Below are positions 1 through 8,787 of a stretch of 64,000 nt of DNA, piece by piece (positions within the stretch are counted from its first letter, which is position 1; every line of letters starts with the position of its first letter). The stretch covers positions 248,001 through 312,000 of the forward strand of contig LS999826.1 in NCBI GenBank assembly GCA_900537185.1, given 5' to 3'. Position numbers and translations under genes: made by a program. Source of the DNA: Cytophagales bacterium Alg240-R148. GTDB lineage: Bacteria > Bacteroidota > Bacteroidia > Cytophagales > Cyclobacteriaceae. The notes under the pieces are model-generated. The model was not told where the DNA came from. It did no database searches and saw only the letters and a program-made list of their open reading frames with translations.

Positions 1-349
1 ATTGGTTGATCGTTTTTAAAACCCTGGACATATTGATAGAATCCATGCCCAATTCATAAAAACTAAGCGCGTTATATACCAACGATTCATATTGAGAGGA
101 ATCCGATTTTTCCGCTTTGAGTTCATAAACTAAGGCCTTCAAACTGGCTCCTTGTTCTGAACTGTCTGCCATATTTAGTAAAATATTGATGTTAACATTG
201 ATGCTGTCAATGTTATTCTCAATTCTAATCTTGTTAATTAGCAAATTTATGGCATTGCTATCGTATGCGCCGGTATACTTTTGCCCAAATACTGAAATGT
301 TAAAACCAAAAAATAAAAGAAATAAACAGATTTTCTTCGTTAAGGTCAT
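1..349 (-). CDS. Secreted protein of unknown function (N-terminal part, runs off the window)
   Basis: The first 116 residues of a minus-strand gene are visible, starting at an ATG two bases after the stop of the PorE-like gene upstream, so the two are probably co-transcribed. Residues 1-23 form a typical Sec signal peptide (MTLTKKICLF start, then a hydrophobic core, ending near VFGQ). The following residues are polar, rich in Asn, Asp and Ser, with alpha-helical character that would fit TPR-like helices such as those of Bacteroidota periplasmic sensor proteins, but no family can be named from this fragment. The 3' end lies outside the window. Export is well supported; function is unknown. Confidence 0.75.
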   Translation of the reverse strand, partial: MTLTKKICLFLLFFGFNISVFGQKYTGAYDSNAINLLINKIRIENNIDSINVNINILLNMADSSEQGASLKALVYELKAEKSDSSQYESLVYNALSFYELGMDSINMSRVLKTINQ

Positions 350-351
350 TG

Positions 352-2337
352 TTATTTTTCTTTAATTATCTCGAACTCTACGCGCCTATTGAGCTTTTTG
401 TCTTCATCACTTAACTCATTTACTATAGGTGCTGAGCTCCCAAATCCAACTGCTTCGATTCTTTCTGCCGCTATATTACCAAATTCTACTAAATAATTCT
501 TTATTTCATCTGCTCTATCTTGAGAAAGTTTAAGGTTGAGATTTTCATCTCCATCAGAATCGGTATGTCCTGAGATCTTTAAGGATACGTCTGGATTGTC
601 CAGCATGTAGTCTACAATTAGGTTGAGATCGCCATACATTTCGGCTTTTAAGTCCGATTTTCCATTGTCGAATTCTATAGAGGAAAACTCTAATTTTGGC
701 TCTATTTTAATGGTACTGAGGTCCACATTGGTATCGCCATCTAAATGGAAAATTTCTTCAATTCTGAAATACTCGTCTCCTTGAATAATCAGCAAATACT
801 TTCTTTTATTTATGAGGTCAAATTGAAATTGACCTTGTAGATCGAGGTGTTTGGGTGCAACTTCTACCCCTTCGTCTAAATCGATTATAGAAACAATTCC
901 TTTTAATGGGTCACCAGTTTCACTGTCCAATAAAGTGCCTTCGAAGCTAACGGTGGCACTAGGTTGTGCTTCCATTGGCATCGGGAAGGAATATAAATCC
1001 ATTTCGTGCAAACCAGAAGAATCAGATTTTGCATAGTAGATGTTTTTTGAGTTGCCATCTATGGTAAAATAAAACTCTGACCCAACACTATTTACAAGAG
1101 GACCAATGTTTTTTGGTTCTTCCCAAAATCCATTGCTTTGATAGGTTTTGAATATGTCGTATTGCCCAAAATTGAAATTTTGTCCGTTAGAACTAAAATA
1201 CAGCACATCAAATTTATGGTGGTAAAACGGACTAACCTCATTCATTCTTGTGTTTACAACAGGTCCTAAATTTTTGGAGGCTTTCCAAGTTCCGTCCGTA
1301 TTTTTGGTAGTATAGTAAATGTCGGACAACCCAAAGCCGCCCATTTTGTCAGAAGCGAAAAACAAAGTGTCTTCGCCATGGGACAAAGATGGATGGGAGT
1401 CCCAACCTTTGCTGTTGATGTTAGCACCAAGGTTTTTTATAGTGCCCCATGTACTGTCTTGTTGGAGGTGTGCCACGTACAGGTCGCAACCTCCATGGGT
1501 GTTGGGGGCATTGCACCTGGTGAAATAAAGCTGTTTCTTATCTTTAGTCAGCCATGGCGAACCTTCGTTGTATTGAGAATTGACCCCATTTACTACTTTC
1601 GCCTCTTCCCAAATGTCGTTTAATTTGGTAGTATAAAAAATGTCTTCGTCGTATTTGAGGTCTACCCCTCTGTGGTTGGAGTTGCGTTGTGAAGTAAATA
1701 TGAGTAACTCCATTTCGTCTAAATAACTAGGGCCGTAATCGGCTTTGGTAGAGTTAACCCAGTCCCCCATATTCAATAAAACTCCCCTAGGCGGTTGCAG
1801 CGTATCGATTTCTTTCCTTGCATCCACTAGTTGGTAATAATAACTCAAATCAACATATTTTGGGTTAAACTGTTGGTCCAGAGAGTCGTATTTTTTTCTA
1901 ATTTTCTGCACGTCGATATCTTGGCGGTGGTGTTTTAATACCAGCCTGTAAAAATATTTGGCTTCAGCAGTTTGGCCCAATTGTTCTGACAAAATGGCCA
2001 GTTCCCATATCATAGAAGTATTTTTAGAAAAGTTGGATATTCCAAAGTTGCCAACGTATTCCTTAAGCGCGGCATACAACTTTTGCGGGGTTCCAGATTT
2101 TCGCAATTGGGTTATTTTTTTATACCGCTTCTCGTTGTAATAGTGGTGGGTACTGTTGATGTTATGGAAATTAAAGTGGTATTTCTGCGGTCTGGGGTCC
2201 ACTTCTGTTAAAACTGTATCCGCAGGTACAACCCGTGTAGTTTTGCGCTTTTCTTTTTTTTGGGCTGTTGCCGAAAGACCCATGCACAATGAAAAAAGTA
2301 GAACAAGTGAAATGAATTTGTTGTAGTACATTGACAT
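352..2337 (-). CDS. porE: PorE-like type IX secretion OmpA-family protein (TPR, propeller, CRD, OmpA)
   Basis: This 661-residue exported protein has the four-part layout of PorE, the type IX secretion component thought to link the system to peptidoglycan. A signal peptide ends near residue 25 (SATAQ). Helical TPR-like sequence covers about 60-150. PD40/WD40-like propeller blades (LLIFTSQR, LYFTRC, LFFASDKMGG, LYFSSNG, IYYAKSD) cover about 200-450. A carboxypeptidase-regulatory-like fold (about 460-540, GTLLDSETGDPLKG) precedes a C-terminal OmpA domain (about 545-661) with the peptidoglycan-binding pattern GHTDSDG, then D and R in SQDRADEIKNYL. The length matches PorE of Porphyromonas. PorQ lies nearby on the other strand, which supports a T9SS role. 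Related OmpA/PD40 proteins outside the T9SS exist, so the exact name is an inference. Confidence 0.72.
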   Translation of the reverse strand: MSMYYNKFISLVLLFSLCMGLSATAQKKEKRKTTRVVPADTVLTEVDPRPQKYHFNFHNINSTHHYYNEKRYKKITQLRKSGTPQKLYAALKEYVGNFGISNFSKNTSMIWELAILSEQLGQTAEAKYFYRLVLKHHRQDIDVQKIRKKYDSLDQQFNPKYVDLSYYYQLVDARKEIDTLQPPRGVLLNMGDWVNSTKADYGPSYLDEMELLIFTSQRNSNHRGVDLKYDEDIFYTTKLNDIWEEAKVVNGVNSQYNEGSPWLTKDKKQLYFTRCNAPNTHGGCDLYVAHLQQDSTWGTIKNLGANINSKGWDSHPSLSHGEDTLFFASDKMGGFGLSDIYYTTKNTDGTWKASKNLGPVVNTRMNEVSPFYHHKFDVLYFSSNGQNFNFGQYDIFKTYQSNGFWEEPKNIGPLVNSVGSEFYFTIDGNSKNIYYAKSDSSGLHEMDLYSFPMPMEAQPSATVSFEGTLLDSETGDPLKGIVSIIDLDEGVEVAPKHLDLQGQFQFDLINKRKYLLIIQGDEYFRIEEIFHLDGDTNVDLSTIKIEPKLEFSSIEFDNGKSDLKAEMYGDLNLIVDYMLDNPDVSLKISGHTDSDGDENLNLKLSQDRADEIKNYLVEFGNIAAERIEAVGFGSSAPIVNELSDEDKKLNRRVEFEIIKEK

Positions 2338-2411
2338 GCAAGTGATGAAACAATTTTAAATTTCAGACAATTTTGTCAGTATAACAAAGTTTTGTATGTT
2401 AATTTAACTAT

Positions 2412-2426
2412 TGGCATAGGTATTGC
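2412..2426 (+). promoter_or_regulatory. Possible sigma-54 type -24/-12 element upstream of lon
   Basis: TGGCATAGGTATTGC fits the sigma-54 consensus TGGCAC-N5-TTGC with exact GG/GC spacing and lies 63 bases before the lon ATG. The nine bases TTGGCATAG recur at 2469-2477 just before the start codon, which could mean the match is part of another repeat. No activator site is identified. This is a sequence match only. Confidence 0.3.
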
Positions 2427-2489
2427 GCCATAAAGTGCTTAACTTTTTTGTGAATTGTGAATGTCAATTTGGCATAGAGGGTGAGATAT

Positions 2490-4967
2490 ATGAGTAACGA
2501 GAAATCAATGTTTTTAGATAATTTGGTTCTATCAGAATTAGGACAAGAAGATACAGGTGATTTAATACAGTTGGTGTCACCAGAAGATGGAGTTCAATTT
2601 GATGAGTCGGATTTACCGGCAGAGCTCCCAATACTTCCAATTAGAAATACAGTTTTGTTTCCAGGTGTTGTTTTACCGATTACTGTTGGAAGAAAAAAAT
2701 CGGTTCAACTGGTCAAACAGGCTTACAAAGGGAATAAAACAATTGGGGTAATTGCGCAAAAAAATGTCTCCATTGAAAATCCATCTTTTGAAGACTTATA
2801 CAGCGTAGGCACCATAGCAAAAATTATAAAAATGCTGGTGCTTCCAGATGGCAATACCACTATTATAATCCAAGGAAAGCGCCGATTCAAAGTTGAAAAA
2901 TTTTTAGGAGATGATCCTTATTTTACTGCACAAGTAAATTTACTCAACGATGAAGACCAAGAAGAACCAAATTCAAAGGTGGAAGCTTTAAGCTCTTCTT
3001 TGGTGGAGGCAGCTACTAAAATAGTCAAGTTGAACCCAGACATACCGCAAGAAGCGCAATTGGCTTTGGACAATATTGAAAGCCCTAGTTTTTTAACGCA
3101 TTTCTTGTCGTCTAATTTAAATGCAGATGTTAATGAAAAGCAGCGATTGCTTGAAATTGATGATGTGGTAGAAAGGGCTATGTTGTTACTGGAACATATG
3201 TTAAAGCAGATCCAAATGCTGGAGCTAAAACATGAGATTCAGAAAAAAGTCCATACCGACATAGACCAGCAACAACGAGACTATTTCTTGCGCCAGCAAA
3301 TGAAAGTTTTGCAGGACGAACTGGGCCACGACGGACCGGACCAGGAAGTGGAAGAATTGCGTTCTAAAGGCGCACTTAAAAATTGGGACGAACCTATTGC
3401 CAAGCACTTCAATAAGGAGTTGGATAAAATTTTGAGGATGAACCCAGCTGCAGCCGAGTATCCCGTTGCCATGAATTACTGTGAACTTCTTACAGAGTTG
3501 CCATGGAATGATTTCAGCAAAGATAATTTCAACCTGAATAGAGCCAAGAAAATTTTGGACAGGGAGCATTATGGTCTGGAAAAAGTAAAAGAAAGAATTA
3601 TTGAGTATTTGGCTGTGCTCAAACTAAAAAAAGACATGCGAGGCCCCATTCTCTGTTTGTATGGACCTCCTGGAGTTGGTAAAACTTCTTTAGGAAAATC
3701 TATAGCAGAGGCATTGAATAGAGAGTATGTACGGATGTCTTTAGGCGGTGTACACGACGAGGCTGAAATTAGAGGCCATCGCAAAACTTATGTTGGCGCC
3801 ATGCCTGGTAAAGTAATACACAGCATTAAAAAAGCAGGGACTTCGAATCCTGTATTCATCTTAGACGAAATAGACAAAGTAAGTTCTGACTTTAGAGGAG
3901 ATCCATCATCGGCTTTGTTAGAGGTATTGGATCCAGAGCAAAACAATGCTTTTGTTGACAATTACCTGGAAGTAGATTACGACCTTTCCAAGGTGCTGTT
4001 CATTGCTACGGCCAACTCCTTAGATACCATACACCCAGCATTGAGGGATAGAATGGAGATTATTGAAATTACGGGGTATACGCTGGAAGAAAAATATGAA
4101 ATAGCCAAAAAACACCTGATTCCAAAACAGTTGAAAGACCATGGACTTACCAAAAGCGATGTTTCGTTTAATAAAAATGGTGTAGTAAAATTAATTCAAG
4201 GGTATACAAGGGAGTCCGGAGTCCGGACGTTAGAAAGGCAAGTTGGTTCCGTTGTGAGAAATGTGGCCAAGTCTGTAGCTATGGAGGAGCAATACGAACC
4301 TAAAATCACCGCTAAGCAAGTGGTGGATGTTTTAGGTACTGAAATATTTGACAATGAAATATACCAAGGCAATGACATCGCTGGTGTTGTGACTGGTCTG
4401 GCTTGGACATCAGTAGGTGGTGAAATTCTTTTCATTGAATCCAAACTGAGCAAAGGGAAAGGTAAATTGACGTTGTCGGGTCAGCTTGGTGATGTAATGA
4501 AAGAGTCGGCCATGGCAGCTTTGACTTACTTAAAAGCGCATGCCGATATATTAAATATTGATTATAGGGTATTTGATAATTATGATCTGCACATACACGT
4601 GCCAGCTGGGGCGGTTCCAAAAGATGGTCCATCTGCTGGTATCACAATGTTCACTTCATTGGCTTCTGTATTTACACAAAGAAAAGTAAAAGCCAACTTG
4701 GCCATGACAGGAGAAATAACCTTAAGAGGAAAAGTATTGCCAGTTGGTGGGATAAAAGAAAAAATTCTTGCAGCAAAAAGAGCTGGAATAAAAGAAATTA
4801 TACTTTGTAATAAAAACAAAAGGGACGTAGAGGACATTGGGGAGCGCTATATTGAAGGGTTGAAAATCAACTACGTCGACAATGTCAACGAAGTTTTAAG
4901 CTATGCTCTATTAGATAAAAAAGTGAGTAGGGCCATAAAATTTGATTTTTCAAATGTGAAACCCTAA
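2490..4967 (+). CDS. lon: ATP-dependent protease Lon
   Basis: Lon is the soluble AAA+ protease that degrades misfolded and selected regulatory proteins. The N-terminal substrate-binding LON domain starts near LPILPIRNTVLFPGVVLP. The ATPase carries Walker A GPPGVGKT at about residue 392 and Walker B FILDEIDK. The C-terminal protease has the catalytic dyad Ser 715 (DGPSAG) and Lys 758 (GGIKEK), the 43-residue spacing seen in E. coli Lon. An in-frame GTG lies nine bases upstream, but the ATG at 2490 is preferred. The N-terminus has about 45 extra residues before the LON domain, which is common in Bacteroidota. porQ begins eight bases after the stop, so lon, porQ and hslU probably form one transcription unit. 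Confidence 0.97.
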   Translation: MSNEKSMFLDNLVLSELGQEDTGDLIQLVSPEDGVQFDESDLPAELPILPIRNTVLFPGVVLPITVGRKKSVQLVKQAYKGNKTIGVIAQKNVSIENPSFEDLYSVGTIAKIIKMLVLPDGNTTIIIQGKRRFKVEKFLGDDPYFTAQVNLLNDEDQEEPNSKVEALSSSLVEAATKIVKLNPDIPQEAQLALDNIESPSFLTHFLSSNLNADVNEKQRLLEIDDVVERAMLLLEHMLKQIQMLELKHEIQKKVHTDIDQQQRDYFLRQQMKVLQDELGHDGPDQEVEELRSKGALKNWDEPIAKHFNKELDKILRMNPAAAEYPVAMNYCELLTELPWNDFSKDNFNLNRAKKILDREHYGLEKVKERIIEYLAVLKLKKDMRGPILCLYGPPGVGKTSLGKSIAEALNREYVRMSLGGVHDEAEIRGHRKTYVGAMPGKVIHSIKKAGTSNPVFILDEIDKVSSDFRGDPSSALLEVLDPEQNNAFVDNYLEVDYDLSKVLFIATANSLDTIHPALRDRMEIIEITGYTLEEKYEIAKKHLIPKQLKDHGLTKSDVSFNKNGVVKLIQGYTRESGVRTLERQVGSVVRNVAKSVAMEEQYEPKITAKQVVDVLGTEIFDNEIYQGNDIAGVVTGLAWTSVGGEILFIESKLSKGKGKLTLSGQLGDVMKESAMAALTYLKAHADILNIDYRVFDNYDLHIHVPAGAVPKDGPSAGITMFTSLASVFTQRKVKANLAMTGEITLRGKVLPVGGIKEKILAAKRAGIKEIILCNKNKRDVEDIGERYIEGLKINYVDNVNEVLSYALLDKKVSRAIKFDFSNVKP

Positions 4968-4975
4968 GTAGTTTG

Positions 4976-5953
4976 ATGCGGGTAGTTTCCTTATTCTTAG
5001 TTTTTACTTGGAGCACGGCATGTGCCATGGCACAGCAGTCTGGTACATTTTCATTTTTGGATGTGCCCTTCTCCACTAAAACTGTAGGAATGGGCAATAA
5101 GAACATATCTTCAGGGGGTGTTGTTGGTGCCTTGTACCAAGCGCCTACCTTGGTGGATAGTTCTGTATCCACATTGGCTGGTATGAGTTATGGCGCCTAC
5201 CTTAATAAAACCAATAATTTCCAGTTAATTGTCCCGTTTAAATTACGGTCCCATCAATTGGTAGCAGGGTTTTCCAGTATTGGGTATGGTCAAGTAGATG
5301 CTTTTGATCCATCGGGCAATAGCATTGGTAAACAATCTGCAGGTTCTTCTGTTTTTAGTTTGGGTTATTCGAACACATTTGGAAATTTCGCTGCAGGCGG
5401 TAACTTAAAAATGGCGTTGTCCAACTTGGGTAGTTATAGGGCATCCGCAATAATGGTAGATGCAATAGTTTCATTTAAACACCCCAAGCAAGCAATGGTC
5501 TTGTCTATGCTGTTTAAAAACATGGGAGTGGTATTGTCCGACTATACCCAATCGAGCAATAGTTCGTTGCCATTTGATTTGCAAATTGGAGGAAGTTATA
5601 AACCTGAATACATGCCCGTGCGTTTTACATTAACAGGTTATGGTGTAAATGAGCGACTTCAACAGCCCTATGAGCGGGCACCTTCAGGGGGTATAGATGA
5701 AGTAATGAGCCATATAAATGTAGCGGGAGAATTGATACTCAGCAATAATTTCAATGTGTTCTTTGGTTACAACCACAAGGTAAGAAAAGAGTTGAAGTTG
5801 ACCAATGCTGGAGGTGGGTCAGGTATTTCATATGGAATGCTGATTCGAGTTAAAATGATAGCTTTTTCATATGCCAAAGGGAGTTATCATTTGGGTGGCA
5901 AACACCATAGTTTGTCTTTGGCAATTGATACAAAAAAATTTAAAAAGAAATAA
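4976..5953 (+). CDS. porQ: Type IX secretion system protein PorQ
   Basis: PorQ is an outer-membrane beta-barrel protein of the Bacteroidota type IX secretion system, involved with PorU/PorV in processing and attaching cargo. The 325-residue protein starts with a signal peptide ending at MAQQ and continues with the family hallmark FSFLDVPFSTKTVGMG(N), followed by alternating barrel-like strands and a short basic C-terminus. Length is close to the family norm. A TTG lies three bases upstream, but the ATG at 4976 is the natural start. It is sandwiched between lon and hslU with 8- and 11-base gaps, so it is likely co-expressed with two proteostasis genes. Confidence 0.88.
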   Translation: MRVVSLFLVFTWSTACAMAQQSGTFSFLDVPFSTKTVGMGNKNISSGGVVGALYQAPTLVDSSVSTLAGMSYGAYLNKTNNFQLIVPFKLRSHQLVAGFSSIGYGQVDAFDPSGNSIGKQSAGSSVFSLGYSNTFGNFAAGGNLKMALSNLGSYRASAIMVDAIVSFKHPKQAMVLSMLFKNMGVVLSDYTQSSNSSLPFDLQIGGSYKPEYMPVRFTLTGYGVNERLQQPYERAPSGGIDEVMSHINVAGELILSNNFNVFFGYNHKVRKELKLTNAGGGSGISYGMLIRVKMIAFSYAKGSYHLGGKHHSLSLAIDTKKFKKK

Positions 5954-5964
5954 CGAGCATTACG

Positions 5965-7362
5965 ATGATAGACAACACCATTTATTTAACACCCAGGGCC
6001 ATAGTTGCAGAACTGGACAAATACATAATTGGACAGGTAGATGCAAAAAAGAATGTGGCAATAGCACTTAGAAACCGTTGGAGAAGGATGAATGCTTCCG
6101 AAGAAATGAAGAAGGAGATTATTCCCAATAATATATTGATGATCGGTTCTACAGGTGTAGGAAAAACTGAAATTGCTAGAAGGTTGGCACGAGTAGCCGA
6201 TGCGCCTTTTACCAAAGTAGAAGCTTCTAAATTTACAGAGGTTGGATATGTTGGTAGAGATGTTGAAAGCATGGTAAGGGATTTGGTAGAACAGTCGGTT
6301 ACGTTAGTTAAAACTAAAAAACAAGAAGAAGTAAGAGAAAAAGCCCAGGAAATGGTAGAAGATATTCTACTAGATGCTTTGATTCCCCCAATAAAAAAAA
6401 CGGACAATACAACCATTACACCGGTACAGTCATCGGGTACGGAAACACCCCAGTCCGATCAAGAACTCAATGAGAAAACTAGGGAGCGTTTTCGAGAAAA
6501 GTTAAAGAATGGTGAACTGGAAGATCGCAAAATTGAAATCAGTGTAAAGCAGTCGGGAGGGCCAGGAGCAGGTATTATTGGAGGCGGAATGATTGACGAA
6601 GCTTCTATGATGAACCTTCAGGAAATGATGAGTGGCATGATGCCTAAAAAGAGTAAAAAGAGGAAGGTGACCATCGCCGAAGCACGAGAACTCTTGTTAG
6701 AAGAAGAGTCTTCTAAGCTCATTGATATGGATGAGGTCAAGGAAGAAGCAATCAAAAAAGCCGAGGATACCGGTATCGTTTTTATCGACGAGATTGATAA
6801 AATTGCCGTTTCGGCAAAAAAAGGAGGAGGTCCAGATGTTAGCCGAGAAGGGGTGCAACGCGATTTACTTCCAATAGTAGAAGGCAGTACCGTGAGTACC
6901 AAGTATGGTGTCATCAAAACAGATCATATCTTGTTTGTTGCAGCTGGAGCCTTTCATGTATCCAAACCATCCGATTTAATCCCAGAATTACAAGGCAGGT
7001 TTCCCATAAGAGTAGAATTGCAAGGCTTAACCAAGGATGATTTTTATCAAATTTTAAAAGAGCCTAAGAATGCACTAACCAAACAATATGCCGCATTGTT
7101 GTCAGCAGAATCTGTTCAGCTGGAGTTTGATGATGCCGCACTTTTGGAAATTGCAGAAACTGCTTTTCACATCAATGAAGAAGTAGAAAACATTGGCGCA
7201 AGAAGGTTGCATACCGTAATGTCTACCTTGTTGAATGAATTTTTATTTGATGTGCCCGACAAAATAGGGGCCAACGCAAAAATATTGGTTACAAAAGAAC
7301 TGGTTCAAGAAAAACTACAAGGGCTGGTGAAAAATAAAGATTTGAGCGAGTTTATATTGTAG
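5965..7362 (+). CDS. hslU: HslU, ATPase subunit of the HslUV protease
   Basis: HslU is the AAA+ unfoldase that feeds substrates to the HslV peptidase ring. The protein begins with the family signature LTPRAIVAELDKYIIGQ, has Walker A GSTGVGKTE near residue 60, an intermediate (I) domain at about residues 105-240 that is charged and low in complexity, Walker B IVFIDEIDK, the GGGPDVSREGVQRDLLP signature, and ends in the LSEFIL tail that docks into HslV. At 465 residues it is the normal size. No hslV is adjacent, although hslVU is an operon in many bacteria; the peptidase must be elsewhere. A strong hairpin follows the stop. Confidence 0.96.
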   Translation: MIDNTIYLTPRAIVAELDKYIIGQVDAKKNVAIALRNRWRRMNASEEMKKEIIPNNILMIGSTGVGKTEIARRLARVADAPFTKVEASKFTEVGYVGRDVESMVRDLVEQSVTLVKTKKQEEVREKAQEMVEDILLDALIPPIKKTDNTTITPVQSSGTETPQSDQELNEKTRERFREKLKNGELEDRKIEISVKQSGGPGAGIIGGGMIDEASMMNLQEMMSGMMPKKSKKRKVTIAEARELLLEEESSKLIDMDEVKEEAIKKAEDTGIVFIDEIDKIAVSAKKGGGPDVSREGVQRDLLPIVEGSTVSTKYGVIKTDHILFVAAGAFHVSKPSDLIPELQGRFPIRVELQGLTKDDFYQILKEPKNALTKQYAALLSAESVQLEFDDAALLEIAETAFHINEEVENIGARRLHTVMSTLLNEFLFDVPDKIGANAKILVTKELVQEKLQGLVKNKDLSEFIL

Positions 7363-7879
7363 ACAAAAAGGGTCCTTTTAAGGGTCCTTTTTCATTTTTA
7401 GGAAAATCCAACCACAGCAGTTTGCCTTGGTGCCTATTTGCTTCAGACCATAATTTTATATCCCACCCAATGCAGGCAACACCGCAAGTAGGAACATTGT
7501 CTACATGGTGGTTGGTCAGTTGGTTGGTAAATGAAGTAATTGCTGGGTTATGGCCAAATAACATCCCCACTTCTGTGTTTTCAGGAAATTGTTGGATACA
7601 GGACAAAAAAGCACTGGAGCTGCCCATGTACAAACTAGGCTCTTTTATGATTTTATTTTGATCAAAACCAATTGCTTGCGCTATTGTGCTTGCGGTAGTA
7701 AAGGCCCTAACAGCAGGACTGCTCATTATACAGCCTATGGAGTAATTGGTTGCTTTTATCCGCTGGCCCATGGTTGGAGCATTGCGCTTACCACGGCCGT
7801 TTAAAGGGCGTTGAAAATCATCTAATTCAGGGAATTTCCAAGAGGATTTTGCATGGCGCATCAGGAGCAATGTTTTCAT
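7352..7879 (-). CDS. sixA: SixA-type histidine phosphatase
   Basis: This 175-residue protein belongs to the histidine phosphatase (phosphoglycerate mutase-like) superfamily, SixA branch, which removes phosphate from phosphohistidine or other phosphomonoesters in the cytoplasm. The catalytic motif is LMRHAKSSW with Arg 8 and His 9 near the N-terminus, followed by FQRPLNGRGKRNAP, and the second histidine lies in GHNPAI. Length matches SixA. It overlaps the end of hslU by 11 bases in convergent orientation and starts only four bases after the MtfA-like gene upstream, so it is likely the last gene of that minus-strand unit. The true substrate is not evident. Confidence 0.85.
   Translation of the reverse strand: MKTLLLMRHAKSSWKFPELDDFQRPLNGRGKRNAPTMGQRIKATNYSIGCIMSSPAVRAFTTASTIAQAIGFDQNKIIKEPSLYMGSSSAFLSCIQQFPENTEVGMLFGHNPAITSFTNQLTNHHVDNVPTCGVACIGWDIKLWSEANRHQGKLLWLDFPKNEKGPLKGPFLSTI
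7365..7392. terminator. Bidirectional hairpin terminator between hslU and sixA
   Basis: AAAAAGGGTCCTT and AAGGGTCCTTTTT form a 13-base stem (two G-T wobbles) around a tiny TT centre, with a T-run on each strand. It begins three bases after the hslU stop and lies inside the last codons of the convergent sixA gene. Confidence 0.85.
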
Positions 7880-7882
7880 ATT

Positions 7883-8779
7883 TTAATCTTTTAAACAGCA
7901 GTTTTTATATTTCTTTTTGCTACCACAAGGGCAGGGGGCGTTTCTGGAAATTTTGGCACCAAAAGGGTGCAAATACCGATCGGTGTTAAAATAGCTTTTG
8001 TTGTCTAAATCTTGGTGAAAAGTTTTTTCTAAGACTTCGAAAATTGCAGGGTGTCTTTTTTTAAACTTCAGGGGGTCTTCAAAAAAGTACTCTGTCGCTA
8101 CTGCAAAAAATTCTGCTTCGTTGGTCGCTCCGTAGCTGTTGATATCTGATGCCTTGGCTTTTATTTTTTTTATTTCTTGGTGCACTAAGTTTTTCCAAGT
8201 AGGTACCAATTCCGATGGAAGAATCGTTTCCGGTGTACCATCTATGGAGCCGTCCATTTGATCAATTATGTGGGCAAACTCATGGATGCCAACATTGTGT
8301 TTGTCTTGAATGTTTTTAAAACCTTGCCTTAATGCCGGCTCAGAAAGAGACAGAATGTAGCTGTTTTTATAGGGCTGTACCCGGCCTAGTACTGCACCTT
8401 CTCCTTCGAATTCCACTAAGTGGTTCTCAAGTTTTGCAGGAAACAACAGCACTTCCCCTAAATTGTCGTAACTCCAATTGGCTATTCCAAATACAGGAAT
8501 GCAAGCACTAGCAGCTACCAAAACTTTTAGTTCCTCAGTTAGTTTGGATTGAATGGCCGTAATTCTTGTTGTATAAATAAAATACTGAATGTTTTGTTCT
8601 AATCTGTTTTTGTCTTGTTGTTCTAAGGCGTTATAAAAAGGAACTTCTTTGATAAGAATTTCCCTCCACTCAGAAGGAAAGGGTGTGTTTTTTATTCTAG
8701 CCAATAACCGGTGTCTTTTTGACGCGTTGTAGAAGAAATATACAGCTGCCGCCGCAGCAATGAATCCAAACCAATACAT
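7883..8779 (-). CDS. MtfA-like zinc peptidase with C-terminal SEC-C motif
   Basis: This 298-residue protein resembles the MtfA/M90 zinc metallopeptidases. A hydrophobic N-terminal segment (residues 3-18) may anchor it in the membrane. The zinc motif HEFAH sits at residues 166-170 in GIHEFAHIIDQMDG, and a downstream AEFFAVATEYFF supplies the likely third ligand Glu, as in MtfA. The C-terminus has a SEC-C zinc-finger-like tail (NAPCPCGSKKKYKNCC), as found on SecA and other proteins. MtfA of E. coli regulates the glucose PTS through Mlc; whether this protein has a regulatory role is unknown. It lies four bases upstream of sixA and eight downstream of an amidohydrolase. Confidence 0.85.
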   Translation of the reverse strand: MYWFGFIAAAAAVYFFYNASKRHRLLARIKNTPFPSEWREILIKEVPFYNALEQQDKNRLEQNIQYFIYTTRITAIQSKLTEELKVLVAASACIPVFGIANWSYDNLGEVLLFPAKLENHLVEFEGEGAVLGRVQPYKNSYILSLSEPALRQGFKNIQDKHNVGIHEFAHIIDQMDGSIDGTPETILPSELVPTWKNLVHQEIKKIKAKASDINSYGATNEAEFFAVATEYFFEDPLKFKKRHPAIFEVLEKTFHQDLDNKSYFNTDRYLHPFGAKISRNAPCPCGSKKKYKNCCLKD

Positions 8780-8787
8780 GTGCCTTA

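Noticed and set aside
5982-6416. 144-residue antisense frame in hslU
   Set aside because: Shadow of a well-conserved gene; Ser/Thr-rich composition typical of antisense frames.
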